DNA of 64,000 nucleotides from Nocardioides albus. Its GTDB lineage: Bacteria; Actinomycetota; Actinomycetes; Propionibacteriales; Nocardioidaceae. A program made the position numbers and the translations under genes. Positions 7,579 to 14,882 of the stretch are shown one piece after another. Below the pieces are notes generated by a model that saw only the letters and a program-made list of their open reading frames with translations, was not told the origin of the DNA and did no database searches. The stretch lies in the NCBI RefSeq assembly GCF_014648255.1, contig NZ_BMQT01000012.1, forward strand, positions 1 to 64,000, in the 5' to 3' direction. Position 1 is the first letter of the stretch; each line of letters begins with the position of its first letter.

Positions 7579-7887
7579 ATGACACCGCTCACCGTCGCTA
7601 CCCTCGCGACCGCCGTGCTCATCACGCTGGCCACTGGGATCTACGCCACCCTGTGCCGCGAGCTGCCGTTCAAGCCGTGCCGCCGCTGCCAGGGCACCGG
7701 CTCACGCACCACCGGCACCGTCTTCCGCAAGCTCCGCGCCTGCCGCACCTGCCGAGGCACCGGCACCCGCCTCCGGACCGGGCGCGCGCTCTACAACCAC
7801 GCCCGCCGCATCCACACCGAGGCCACCACCACGACCATGCCGCCCCAGCGCGACCCGAAGCAGCCGCCGCACCGCCCCGGCTGGTAA
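7579..7887 (+). CDS. Membrane-anchored protein with DnaJ-type CxxCxGxG repeats
   Basis: The 102-residue product begins with a membrane helix (VATLATAVLITLATGIYA, about 6-23), followed by two cysteine repeats CRRCQGTG (about 34-41) and CRTCRGTG (about 55-62), then a basic His- and Pro-rich tail. The repeats match half of a DnaJ central zinc finger, so one zinc is probably bound on the cytoplasmic side. ATG follows an AGGAGA ribosome-binding site. Such proteins sit beside transfer genes in actinobacterial elements; the exact role is unknown. Confidence 0.7.
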   Translation: MTPLTVATLATAVLITLATGIYATLCRELPFKPCRRCQGTGSRTTGTVFRKLRACRTCRGTGTRLRTGRALYNHARRIHTEATTTTMPPQRDPKQPPHRPGW

Positions 7888-7999
7888 CCGCCTCTCACCC
7901 TCGCACGGGCCCAACGGGCCCAGGTCCCTACCCGACCCATGCCTAAACACCCCTTCTGACCAGCACAAACAGCCACAAGCCACAGGAAAGAGACTCGCC

Positions 8000-9031
8000 A
8001 TGAACACCGCTTCTGCTCCCCGCTCCGGCCGCCCCTCCGGCCTCGCTGCTGTCGGCTACGGCATGACGTTCGTCGGCTTCGTCCAGGTCGCCGTGACCAT
8101 CGCTCCCCAGGTCGCCGAGATGATCCCCGCCGCTGGCAGCGCCGCTCCGGCTGTCGGCGTGGCCGTCGCCCTGGCCGCCGACGTCGTGTGGGCCGCTCTC
8201 GGTCACACCACGATCCAGGCCTACAAGTCCGGCCAGCGAGCCGCCGCGTACGGCTTCGGTGCCGCTACGGCGGTCGCTGTGGCCGTCTCCACGGTCCTGC
8301 TCGCCGCTGTCGGGCACATGGGCCCCTGGTCCGCGATTCCGGCGCTCGCCGCGCTGCTGCTGGTCGCGGACGGGATCCGTGACCAGGTCACCGTGTCGGC
8401 CGAGACTGCCGAGATCATCCGGGCCCGTACCGCCGAGATCCGCGACCAGCGCGCCCTCGCGACGATCGAGGCCCGCCACGAGGCCCACATGGAGACCATC
8501 ACCGGCTACCGCGAGTCCGCCCGCCTCGCCGCCCGCACGCACGCCCTGGCCGAGATCAAGGTGACCGTCGAGCGCGCCGAGAACAAGGCCGCCCGGCGAC
8601 TCACCACGTCCGCCGAGAGGCACGCCGCCGGGGCGGTCGCCTACCGCGAGCTGATCGGTCACCAGTCGACCCCCGCCCCTGACACCACCCCTGACATCGA
8701 GGGTGACGCCGACCCCGACACCGACCCCGACAATCAGCCCGACAACGAGCCCAACGCGATCGCCGTTCCCGCTGCCTCTGTCACCCCCATGCCCGCGCTG
8801 ACTGTCATCCCCGACATGCCGGACGCCGAGGACGACGACGCCGAGGACCGCCCCGGCCTGTGTGCCGTCTGCGATGAGGCACTGAGCGAGGACGACGACC
8901 AGGTGCACGCCGCTTGTGCTGCCGTCGAGCTGCGGGCGTACGGGATGCCCGTGCGCGAGGTCGCCGGGCTGCTGAAGGTTGCTGACCGGACCGTCCAGCG
9001 CTGGACCAACAGCAAGGCCGCGGATGCCTGA
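8000..9031 (+). CDS. DUF2637/SpdB-like membrane protein with C-terminal HTH
   Basis: The 343-residue protein has four membrane helices in the first 125 residues (among them AAPAVGVAVALAADVVWAAL and AIPALAALLLVADGI), a charged helical region (about 130-215, likely coiled coil), an acidic repetitive linker (DADPDTDPDNQPDNEPN) and a CxxC segment (LCAVCDE) leading to a helix-turn-helix (REVAGLLKVADRTVQRW, about 318-334). The layout matches DUF2637/SpdB-type spread proteins of streptomycete elements, thought to help DNA pass between hyphal compartments. It follows the DNA pump and precedes the replication genes. Confidence 0.75.
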   Translation: MNTASAPRSGRPSGLAAVGYGMTFVGFVQVAVTIAPQVAEMIPAAGSAAPAVGVAVALAADVVWAALGHTTIQAYKSGQRAAAYGFGAATAVAVAVSTVLLAAVGHMGPWSAIPALAALLLVADGIRDQVTVSAETAEIIRARTAEIRDQRALATIEARHEAHMETITGYRESARLAARTHALAEIKVTVERAENKAARRLTTSAERHAAGAVAYRELIGHQSTPAPDTTPDIEGDADPDTDPDNQPDNEPNAIAVPAASVTPMPALTVIPDMPDAEDDDAEDRPGLCAVCDEALSEDDDQVHAACAAVELRAYGMPVREVAGLLKVADRTVQRWTNSKAADA

Positions 9032-9318
9032 TGAGCCGCCCACGCCGTGAACGTCGCCGCTACGTGCAGCGCCGCCCTCACTGGTGGCGCGACCTGATCA
9101 CCAGCGAGTTCTACCTCGCCACCCACGCCTGGGAGCTCGACGCAGAGGCCGAATCCCTGGGCTACCCAACCGAACTCGAGCAGTACGCCGCCGCCCGCCC
9201 GAGGCCCACCTTGAAGGGCTTCATGGTCGCCAACGCTCGCCCCGACCGCCACGAACCCGACCAGCACGAGACCGAGCACGACACCGAGGAAGGACAGACC
9301 GATGACGCAGCAGCCTGA
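9031..9318 (+). CDS. Small basic/acidic hypothetical protein
   Basis: ATG at 9031 shares a base with the preceding TGA. The 95-residue product has an Arg-rich start (MSRPRRERRRYVQRRPHWWR), a central helical part (EFYLATHAWELDAEAESLGY) and an acidic, disordered tail. No membrane segment. It overlaps the primase-polymerase gene by 17 bases, so translation is probably coupled. Possibly a DNA-binding accessory protein; no family recognised. Confidence 0.6.
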   Translation: MSRPRRERRRYVQRRPHWWRDLITSEFYLATHAWELDAEAESLGYPTELEQYAAARPRPTLKGFMVANARPDRHEPDQHETEHDTEEGQTDDAAA

Positions 9319-10333
9319 CACCCTCACCAACACCCGCCCGGACGCCCTCCACATCGCCCTGGACTACGCCGCCCGTGGCTGGCGAGTCTTCCCCCTCCTG
9401 CCCGACTCCAAGCGGCCCGCCACCCCTGGCCACCGGGCCGCCGACTGCGACGCCACCGATCCCTGGTGCCGCACCGGTCACGCCGGGTGGGAGCAGCGCG
9501 CCACCAACCGGCCCGACTGGATCACCCGAGCCTGGTCCAGCAACCCCGCCTACGGGATCGGGATCGCCTGTGGCCCCTCGCGGCTGGTCGTGGTCGACCT
9601 CGACACCCACAAGCCCGGCTCCGAGATCCCCGAGCCCTGGCACCGCTTCGGCATCACCACAGGTGAGGACGTGCTCGACCACCTCGCCGGAGCCCACGGC
9701 GGCACCATCACGCCCACCTACACCGTGCGCACCGTCTCCGGCGGAACCCACCTCTACTACCAAGCGCCCGACACCACCCGCCGGTTCACCAACACCGCCG
9801 GAAAGGTCGGCTGGCTGATCGATACCCGCGCCCACGGTGGCTACGTCGCCGCACCCCCAACCACCATCGGCACGAGCGCCTACACCGTGGTGGACGACCG
9901 CCCGCCGGCACCGCTGCCGCTGTTCCTGCTCGACCTCCTCGGCCGCGACCAGCGCCCGGCACTCAGCACCGCACAGAACGGCCCTCAGCGGCTCTCTAAC
10001 CGGCCGGCGCGGTCGGTTGGGTCTGGCGAGTCCGTCAGGGACCAGGACGCGTACGTGGACCGGGTCTTCGACATCGCGATCAATGGCGATGTAGCGCGCG
10101 GTGTCGCGGGCCTCCTGGACGCGACCGAAGGCGGCCGAAACGCCGCGCTCTACGTCGCGGCCGCCACCGTCGGCAAGCTGGTCACGCGCGGCCTGATCAC
10201 CGAGTACGTCGCCGTCGACCGGCTCATGACCGCCGCCGCGGGCCACATCGCCGCAGGTGCCTACACGCACTACGAGGCCGAAAGCACGATCCTCTCCGGC
10301 TTCCGCCGGGCCGCCACTCGGAGCGCCGCATGA
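9302..10333 (+). CDS. Bifunctional DNA primase/polymerase (Prim-Pol) domain replication protein
   Basis: The 343-residue protein carries an archaeo-eukaryotic primase-type domain: ALDYAARGWRVFPLLPDSK (about 17-35), VVVDLDTH (about 96-103, catalytic acidic pair), SGGTHLYY (about 146-153) and DTRAHGGYVAAPPT (about 174-187). This is the Prim-Pol N-terminal domain used by plasmid and AICE replication proteins to prime and start DNA synthesis. It lacks a fused helicase, which is probably supplied by the DUF3631 protein two genes on. It ends in an overlap with the methyltransferase gene (ATGA). Confidence 0.88.
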   Translation: MTQQPDTLTNTRPDALHIALDYAARGWRVFPLLPDSKRPATPGHRAADCDATDPWCRTGHAGWEQRATNRPDWITRAWSSNPAYGIGIACGPSRLVVVDLDTHKPGSEIPEPWHRFGITTGEDVLDHLAGAHGGTITPTYTVRTVSGGTHLYYQAPDTTRRFTNTAGKVGWLIDTRAHGGYVAAPPTTIGTSAYTVVDDRPPAPLPLFLLDLLGRDQRPALSTAQNGPQRLSNRPARSVGSGESVRDQDAYVDRVFDIAINGDVARGVAGLLDATEGGRNAALYVAAATVGKLVTRGLITEYVAVDRLMTAAAGHIAAGAYTHYEAESTILSGFRRAATRSAA

Positions 10334-11469
10334 GCACCCAGATCCAGCACGACGGCCCCGACGCCCTCGATGACTTCGCCGGACCTGGTGGATGGGACGA
10401 GGGTGCCCGCCTGATCGGGCTGCGCCTGTTCGGCGTCGACCACGACAAGGCCGCCTGCCAGACCGCGACCGTCGCCGGGCACGCACGAGAGACCGCCGAT
10501 GTCACCACCCACCCCAGCCCCGACTGGGCACGTGGACGCGGGCACGTCTCCTCGCCCTCGTGCACCCTGTTCTCAGCCACCGGAACCGGCGTGGGTCTCC
10601 TGGTTCTCGACATCCTCGCCGACGGCATCCGCGACATCCTGCGCGGCCACGACCCGGCCACCGTCCGAGACCGCACCCGGGCCGCGATCTTCCCCGTCGC
10701 TCTGACCCAGGCCCAGCGCACCAACGCCAAGCGCATGACACCGTGGGAGCCGGAGAAGGTCGCCGAGAAGGCCCGCCTCGACGCCAAGATCGCCGCGCTC
10801 GTACTGGAGCCCGCCCGGCGGATCGCGGAGCTCGAACCCGAGTGGGTAGCGCTGGAGCAGGTGCCCGACGTACTGCCGCTGTGGCAGGTCTACAAGCACG
10901 AGCTCCGCGCCCAGGGCTGGTCCTGCTTCGCCCTGGTCCTCAACGCCGCCGATTACGGCGTTGCCCAGACCCGACGTCGCGCGATCCTCGGCGCTCACCG
11001 CACCCGCACTATCGCCCCGCCGAGGCCGACGCACGCTGAGCATCCGCAAGACGCCGATCTGTTCGGCGACCGGCTCGCCGGGTGGGTCTCGATGGCTGAG
11101 GCGCTGGCGTGGGACGCACAGTCCGAGAAGCGCCGCAGCGGTTCCCGGTGGGTCTTCGAGCGGCCCGCAACCACGATCGTCGGGAGCTTCAAGCCCGAGG
11201 TCGTCGCCGCGCCCGGCTATCGCACCCAGGAGAGCCGACAGAACGCACCCGGCTCCGTGACGGTCTCTGTCGCCGAGGCCGGAGTCCTCCAGTCCTTCCG
11301 GGCCGACTTCCCGTGGCGTGGCAGCAAGTCCAAGCAATACGAGCAGGTCGGCAACGCCATCCCGCCCCTGCTCGCCGCCCACGTCCTCGCCGCCGTCACC
11401 GGCCGCACACCACCCAGCGGTGAAGCCGTCCAAGCCCTCACCGCGACACAGACCGAGGCCGCCGCATGA
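10330..11469 (+). CDS. DNA (cytosine-5) methyltransferase, orphan, with variant motifs
   Basis: The 379-residue protein has DNA C5-methyltransferase motifs: SAM-binding DDFAGPGGWDEGARLIG (motif I, about 13-29), SPSCTLFS (about 75-82, motif IV with the catalytic Cys but not the usual PPCQ), LEQVPDV (motif VI, EQV instead of ENV), QTRRRAIL (motif VIII, about 213) and EQVGNAIPPLLA (motif X, about 338). All essential positions are present in altered form. No restriction enzyme gene lies beside it, so it may mark the element's DNA against host restriction or regulate it. Coupled on both sides by ATGA overlaps. Confidence 0.82.
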   Translation: MSTQIQHDGPDALDDFAGPGGWDEGARLIGLRLFGVDHDKAACQTATVAGHARETADVTTHPSPDWARGRGHVSSPSCTLFSATGTGVGLLVLDILADGIRDILRGHDPATVRDRTRAAIFPVALTQAQRTNAKRMTPWEPEKVAEKARLDAKIAALVLEPARRIAELEPEWVALEQVPDVLPLWQVYKHELRAQGWSCFALVLNAADYGVAQTRRRAILGAHRTRTIAPPRPTHAEHPQDADLFGDRLAGWVSMAEALAWDAQSEKRRSGSRWVFERPATTIVGSFKPEVVAAPGYRTQESRQNAPGSVTVSVAEAGVLQSFRADFPWRGSKSKQYEQVGNAIPPLLAAHVLAAVTGRTPPSGEAVQALTATQTEAAA

Positions 11470-11525
11470 GCACCGGCCAACCAGATCGACCCGACCAGCC
11501 CGCACCCGACCCGGAGGAGACCACC

Positions 11526-12761
11526 ATGGACACCGAGAACCTGCCCAACGCCTACCCCCTCGCCGACCAGGAACAGGGCAACGGCGGCGACGCGCTCACC
11601 CCTGCCGACTTCGACGCGAACGCCGGAGAGCTGCTGCTCAACGAAGTCCGCGAGGCCCTCACCCGGTTCGTCATCTTGCCCGACGAACACTCAACCACCG
11701 GAGTCGTGCTCTGGATCGCTGCCACCCACGCCGTGCCCGCCTGGGCCCACGCCGCCCGCCTGGTCATCCGCGCACCCGAGAAGCGCTGTGGCAAGTCTCG
11801 GCTCCTCGACCTGGTCGAGGCCACGTGCCATGACCCGCTGCTCACCGTCAACGCCTCACCCTCGGCCGTGTACCGCTCGATCGGGATGAAGCGGAAGAAC
11901 CCGCCCACCATCCTCCTTGACGAGGCCGACACCATCTTCGGACCCAAGGCCGGAGAGAACGAGGACCTGCGCGGCCTGCTCAACGCCGGACACCAGCGCA
12001 ACCGCCCCGCCCTGCGCTACAACGCGTCTACCTCCAGCGTGGAGAAGATCCAGACCTTCGCCATGGCGGCCCTCGCCGGGATCGGCGCGATGCCCGACAC
12101 CATCGAGGACCGCGCCGTGGTCATCCGGATGCGCCGCCGCGCACCAGGTGAGGCTGTCGCCCCGCTCCGAACCCGCCGCGATGGTCCAGCCCTCGACAAC
12201 CTCCGCAACCGGCTGAACCAATGGGTCAGGGCCCACCTCGAACACCTCGGCACCGCCACCCCCGACATGCCTGTCGAGGACCGCGCCGCCGACACCTGGG
12301 AACCCCTCCTCGCCATCGCCGACCTCGCCGGAGGCCCCTGGCCCGACCTCGCCCGCGAAGCCTGCATCACGCTGACCGAGACCCGCGACGCCAACGCACA
12401 GACCACCCTGCAAACCCGTCTCCTGACCGACTGCCGCGCCGCGTTCGGCGACGCCGAGGCACTGCCCACCACCGTCCTCCTCGAACGGCTCCACGCGGAC
12501 CCTGAGGCCCCGTGGGCGACCTACCAGAACAACGGGCTCACCGCGATGAAGCTCGGATTCCTGCTCCGAGACTTCGACATCCGCTCCGACACCATCCGGT
12601 TCGCGGGCAGTCAGGCAAAGGGCTACCGCCGCACCACGTTCGCCGATGCCTGGGCCCGCTACTGCGCCACCCCCACAACCTGCGCCGTCTGCCACCAGCC
12701 TCTGACCCACGACGACGGCACCCACACCCACCCGACGTGCGATCCCGAGGCCCGCCGATGA
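11526..12761 (+). CDS. DUF3631 P-loop ATPase, replication helicase-like
   Basis: The 411-residue protein has a P-loop APEKRCGKSRLLD (about 86-98) and Walker B TILLDEADTIF, then a DUF3631-type C-terminal region (LRDFDIRSDTIRFAGSQAKG). Such proteins accompany primases in mobile elements and probably unwind DNA at the origin. The C-terminal tail has CAVCHQ and a His-rich stretch that may bind zinc. ATG at 11526 has an excellent GGAGGAG site six bases upstream; ATG at 11466, overlapping the preceding stop, would add 20 residues. The iteron array lies just downstream. Confidence 0.8.
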   Translation: MDTENLPNAYPLADQEQGNGGDALTPADFDANAGELLLNEVREALTRFVILPDEHSTTGVVLWIAATHAVPAWAHAARLVIRAPEKRCGKSRLLDLVEATCHDPLLTVNASPSAVYRSIGMKRKNPPTILLDEADTIFGPKAGENEDLRGLLNAGHQRNRPALRYNASTSSVEKIQTFAMAALAGIGAMPDTIEDRAVVIRMRRRAPGEAVAPLRTRRDGPALDNLRNRLNQWVRAHLEHLGTATPDMPVEDRAADTWEPLLAIADLAGGPWPDLAREACITLTETRDANAQTTLQTRLLTDCRAAFGDAEALPTTVLLERLHADPEAPWATYQNNGLTAMKLGFLLRDFDIRSDTIRFAGSQAKGYRRTTFADAWARYCATPTTCAVCHQPLTHDDGTHTHPTCDPEARR

Positions 12762-13084
12762 CGACAGCGACGACGGTTCTAGGCCACCAAGCCGTACCAG
12801 CCGTACCAGCCGTACCAAGACGACGTTTCCCCAGGTCAGACACCGATTTCAGGTGGTACGGCTCGAAAAATCGGCCCGTACCAAAGCCGTACCAAAATCC
12901 CCAAGCCGTACCAGCCGTACCAAAGCCGTACCACCCCAAAACAGCATCTGACCAGCCCAAACACGCCGTTGGTACGGCTGGTACGGCTGGTACGGCTTAC
13001 CCCCTCCCAACCTGCCGCCTACAGCTCGCCAACCACGACGGATCACACACTCACTCGACCTGTGCATCGGAGGCCAAGCGATGA
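12758..13084 (+). CDS. Iteron-encoding small ORF with duplicated tail
   Basis: The 108-residue reading overlaps the DUF3631 gene (ATGA) and contains Ala-Val-Pro and related repeats imposed by the DNA iterons. Its last part, NHDGSHTHSTCASEAKR, resembles the end of the DUF3631 protein (DDGTHTHPTCDPEARR), and both end in an ATGA overlap with the next gene. This suggests a duplicated gene end with iterons between the copies. It may be translated only to keep ribosomes moving toward xis; a function of its own is doubtful. Confidence 0.4.
   Translation: MTTATTVLGHQAVPAVPAVPRRRFPRSDTDFRWYGSKNRPVPKPYQNPQAVPAVPKPYHPKTASDQPKHAVGTAGTAGTAYPLPTCRLQLANHDGSHTHSTCASEAKR
12791..12996. repeat. Symmetric iteron array (GCCGTACCA), candidate replication origin
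   Basis: Twelve copies of the 9-mer GCCGTACCA (one with a single mismatch at 12875) lie in 206 bp. Forward copies start at 12791, 12800, 12809, 12875, 12886, 12905, 12914 and 12925; inverted copies start at 12854, 12970, 12979 and 12988. Three back-to-back copies on the left and three inverted on the right form perfect 27-bp inverted repeats. Position beside primase and helicase genes suggests the element's origin; binding by an encoded initiator is inference. Confidence 0.75.
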
Positions 13085-13320
13085 GCAAACACACCCGCCG
13101 CGACCACCTGACCGTCGCTGATTCGCATGAAGAGATCACCGACGCTCTCCCGATCCTTTGGACATCGCGGGAGGTGGCGGAAGCCCTGAAGGTCACCCCC
13201 TCGACCCTCTGCCGTTGGCGAGCGACCGGCAAGGGCCCACGGGTCTACTGGCTTTCCCCCGACTCCCCCCGCTACCGCCGTAGTGACGTCCTGGCCTGGC
13301 TTGAGGAGGTGGCCGCGTGA
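13081..13320 (+). CDS. Excisionase / HTH_17-type DNA-binding protein
   Basis: The 79-residue protein contains a MerR/excisionase-type helix-turn-helix: WTSREVAEALKVTPSTLCRW (about 27-46), then RYRRSDVLAWLEEV near the C terminus. This is the size and fold of AICE Xis proteins, which direct the integrase toward excision. ATG overlaps the upstream stop, and its own stop overlaps the GTG start of the integrase, the usual xis-int arrangement. Confidence 0.85.
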   Translation: MSKHTRRDHLTVADSHEEITDALPILWTSREVAEALKVTPSTLCRWRATGKGPRVYWLSPDSPRYRRSDVLAWLEEVAA

Positions 13321-14447
13321 ACGTCCGAAAGATGCCGAACGGCCGATGGCAGGCCCGCCTGAAGCAGGGTCGCACCGACATCGGAACGAAGATGTTCGAC
13401 ACGCGTCGCGAGGCTGTCGACTGGCTCACCCGCGAGCGTGCGGCGCTCGCGGGTGGGTTCGACCGTCGCGCCGGACAGGTGACCGTACGCAAGGCGCTGC
13501 CGATGTGGCTGGAGGAGCGCAAGACCACCGTCGCCCCCAAGACGTACGTTGCCGACGCGGCCGTCGTGCGACTGACACCGACATCACTCGCGGCCCTTCA
13601 GATCGGCAGCGTCACCGAACGCGAGGTCTCACGCGCGCTGGTGTCCCTCCGCCGTCGCGGGCTCGCCGAGAAGTCGGTCAAGCGATACCGCGCCTCGCTG
13701 GCGTCATTCTTCGCCTGGGCAGTGCGCGAGCGCATGGTCCAGCACAACCCTGTAACCCCAACCCGAGTCCCCAAGGCGAGCGAGGTCGCGACGGAGATGC
13801 AGCCGTTCAGCGAGGCCGAGTTGGAAACGCTCGTCGCTGACGCCGCGCAGCTCTCCTCCCGTGATTCGGTGAGCCTGATCCGCGCGACAGACAGGGCCCG
13901 CGACCTAGCGCGGCTCGCGGACATTCTGTTGATCGCGGGATGGACCGGGCTTCGGTGGTCTGAGCTGCGCGAGGTGAGGGTTAGCGACATCGCGCTGCAG
14001 CCGATTCCGGGCATCTACGTGCGTCGCGCCGCACCTGAAGGAGGCGAGGCGAAACGGACCAAGTCGGGTAAGTCGAGGTTCGTCCCGCTTGCCGATCGGA
14101 TACTCCCAACAGTCATGGCGCTCATGGCCGGGCGCACGAGCCGAGACCTGGTCTTCGTGACCGCCACCGGTCATCGGCTGCATGTGAGTGCCGTCAAGCG
14201 CGCCGTCGATTGGGAGCTGATCTCCCACGGCCGGCGGATCCACGATCTGCGCCACACTGCTGCCTGCCTGTGGCTCGCAAAGGGCGTCCCCGCGACGACG
14301 GTGCAGGCCTGGATGGGGCATGCCTCGATCGCCACGACGAACATCTACTTGCACCACCTCGGGACGGTCGCTGACGAGACCGGATTGGCCCGTCTGAACG
14401 GCTCGGGGGGAATCCGGGGGGAATCTTCACCGAAACGGCAGCGCTAG
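13317..14447 (+). CDS. Tyrosine-recombinase integrase
   Basis: The 376-residue protein has an N-terminal arm-binding region, a SAM-like core-binding domain (about 55-145) and a catalytic domain with the full residue set: Arg in TGLRWSEL (about 212), Lys in TKSGKSRF, HDLRHTAA (about 308-315), WMGHASIATT and the nucleophile Tyr in NIYLHH (about 344). It starts with GTG overlapping xis. The gene ends 62 bases from the 3' end of tRNA-Thr, as expected for an element integrated in that tRNA gene. Confidence 0.92.
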   Translation: MNVRKMPNGRWQARLKQGRTDIGTKMFDTRREAVDWLTRERAALAGGFDRRAGQVTVRKALPMWLEERKTTVAPKTYVADAAVVRLTPTSLAALQIGSVTEREVSRALVSLRRRGLAEKSVKRYRASLASFFAWAVRERMVQHNPVTPTRVPKASEVATEMQPFSEAELETLVADAAQLSSRDSVSLIRATDRARDLARLADILLIAGWTGLRWSELREVRVSDIALQPIPGIYVRRAAPEGGEAKRTKSGKSRFVPLADRILPTVMALMAGRTSRDLVFVTATGHRLHVSAVKRAVDWELISHGRRIHDLRHTAACLWLAKGVPATTVQAWMGHASIATTNIYLHHLGTVADETGLARLNGSGGIRGESSPKRQR

Positions 14448-14455
14448 ACAAGAAG

Positions 14456-14500
14456 AACCCCCGTCTTTCCTGCCGCGTTCGCGCTGGTCAGACGGGGGTT
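14456..14500 (-). terminator. Hairpin terminator, tRNA-Thr side
   Basis: AACCCCCGTCT (14456-14466) pairs perfectly with AGACGGGGGTT (14490-14500), an 11-bp stem with a 23-base loop. It lies between the integrase stop and the tRNA 3' end. On the minus strand, the stem is reached just after the tRNA, so it probably ends the tRNA transcript, and it may also stop readthrough from the integrase. Confidence 0.65.
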
Positions 14501-14508
14501 TCTGTCGG

Positions 14509-14581
14509 AGCCGCCTGTCGGAATCGAACCGACGACCTTCTCATTACGAGTGAGACGCTCTACCGACTGAGCTAAGGCGGC
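14509..14581 (-). tRNA. tRNA-Thr (anticodon CGT), AICE attachment site
   Basis: On the minus strand the sequence folds as a cloverleaf: acceptor GCCGCCT pairs with AGGCGGC, the D arm begins AGCTCAGTCGGTAGAGC, the anticodon loop is CTCGTAA with anticodon CGT, and the T arm holds GGTTCGATTCC. CCA is not encoded. Length is 73 bases. The integrase gene abuts the 3' end, the typical AICE attachment configuration. I found no second copy of the tRNA 3' end elsewhere in the window. Confidence 0.93.
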
Positions 14582-14594
14582 GTACCGTCATCCG

Positions 14595-14753
14595 TTACCG
14601 CATGTAGCGGGTCTGGTTGAGCGGACCGGAAGAGTGTACCGAGACTGCGCGCTCGACACTAAAACGGTGCGCCTCGACCTGCTCCTCGATGGTCATGCGG
14701 GTGGGCTTGCCCTTGCCGATGAGGCGGCCCAAGCGGCGTACGCCGTGCTTCAT
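14595..14753 (-). CDS. Small basic protein divergent from LysR gene
   Basis: The 52-residue reading MKHGVRRLGRLIGKGKPTRM ... NQTRYMR is preceded on the minus strand by AGGGGAG about 12 bases upstream. It is very basic at the N terminus and has a helical middle (TIEEQVEAHRFSVERAV). It is divergently transcribed from the LysR regulator gene, which suggests it may be a regulatory target. No family recognised; codon use and spacing are gene-like. Confidence 0.45.
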   Translation of the reverse strand: MKHGVRRLGRLIGKGKPTRMTIEEQVEAHRFSVERAVSVHSSGPLNQTRYMR

Positions 14754-14882
14754 TGTTTGTTCTGCTCCCCTGTGAACATGGATCTGCCACCGACTGCGGA
14801 CACAGTGGTGGTGATTCAAGGATGACCTCTGGCGACTCATAGAGGTAGACGATCTTTCCTTTAAAAGACATAGGATGTCTCT

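Noticed and set aside
12791..12996. Tandem repeat protein as the reason for the repeats
   Set aside because: The repeats occur in both orientations and across differing phases, so selection is on DNA, not on an Ala-Val-Pro peptide.
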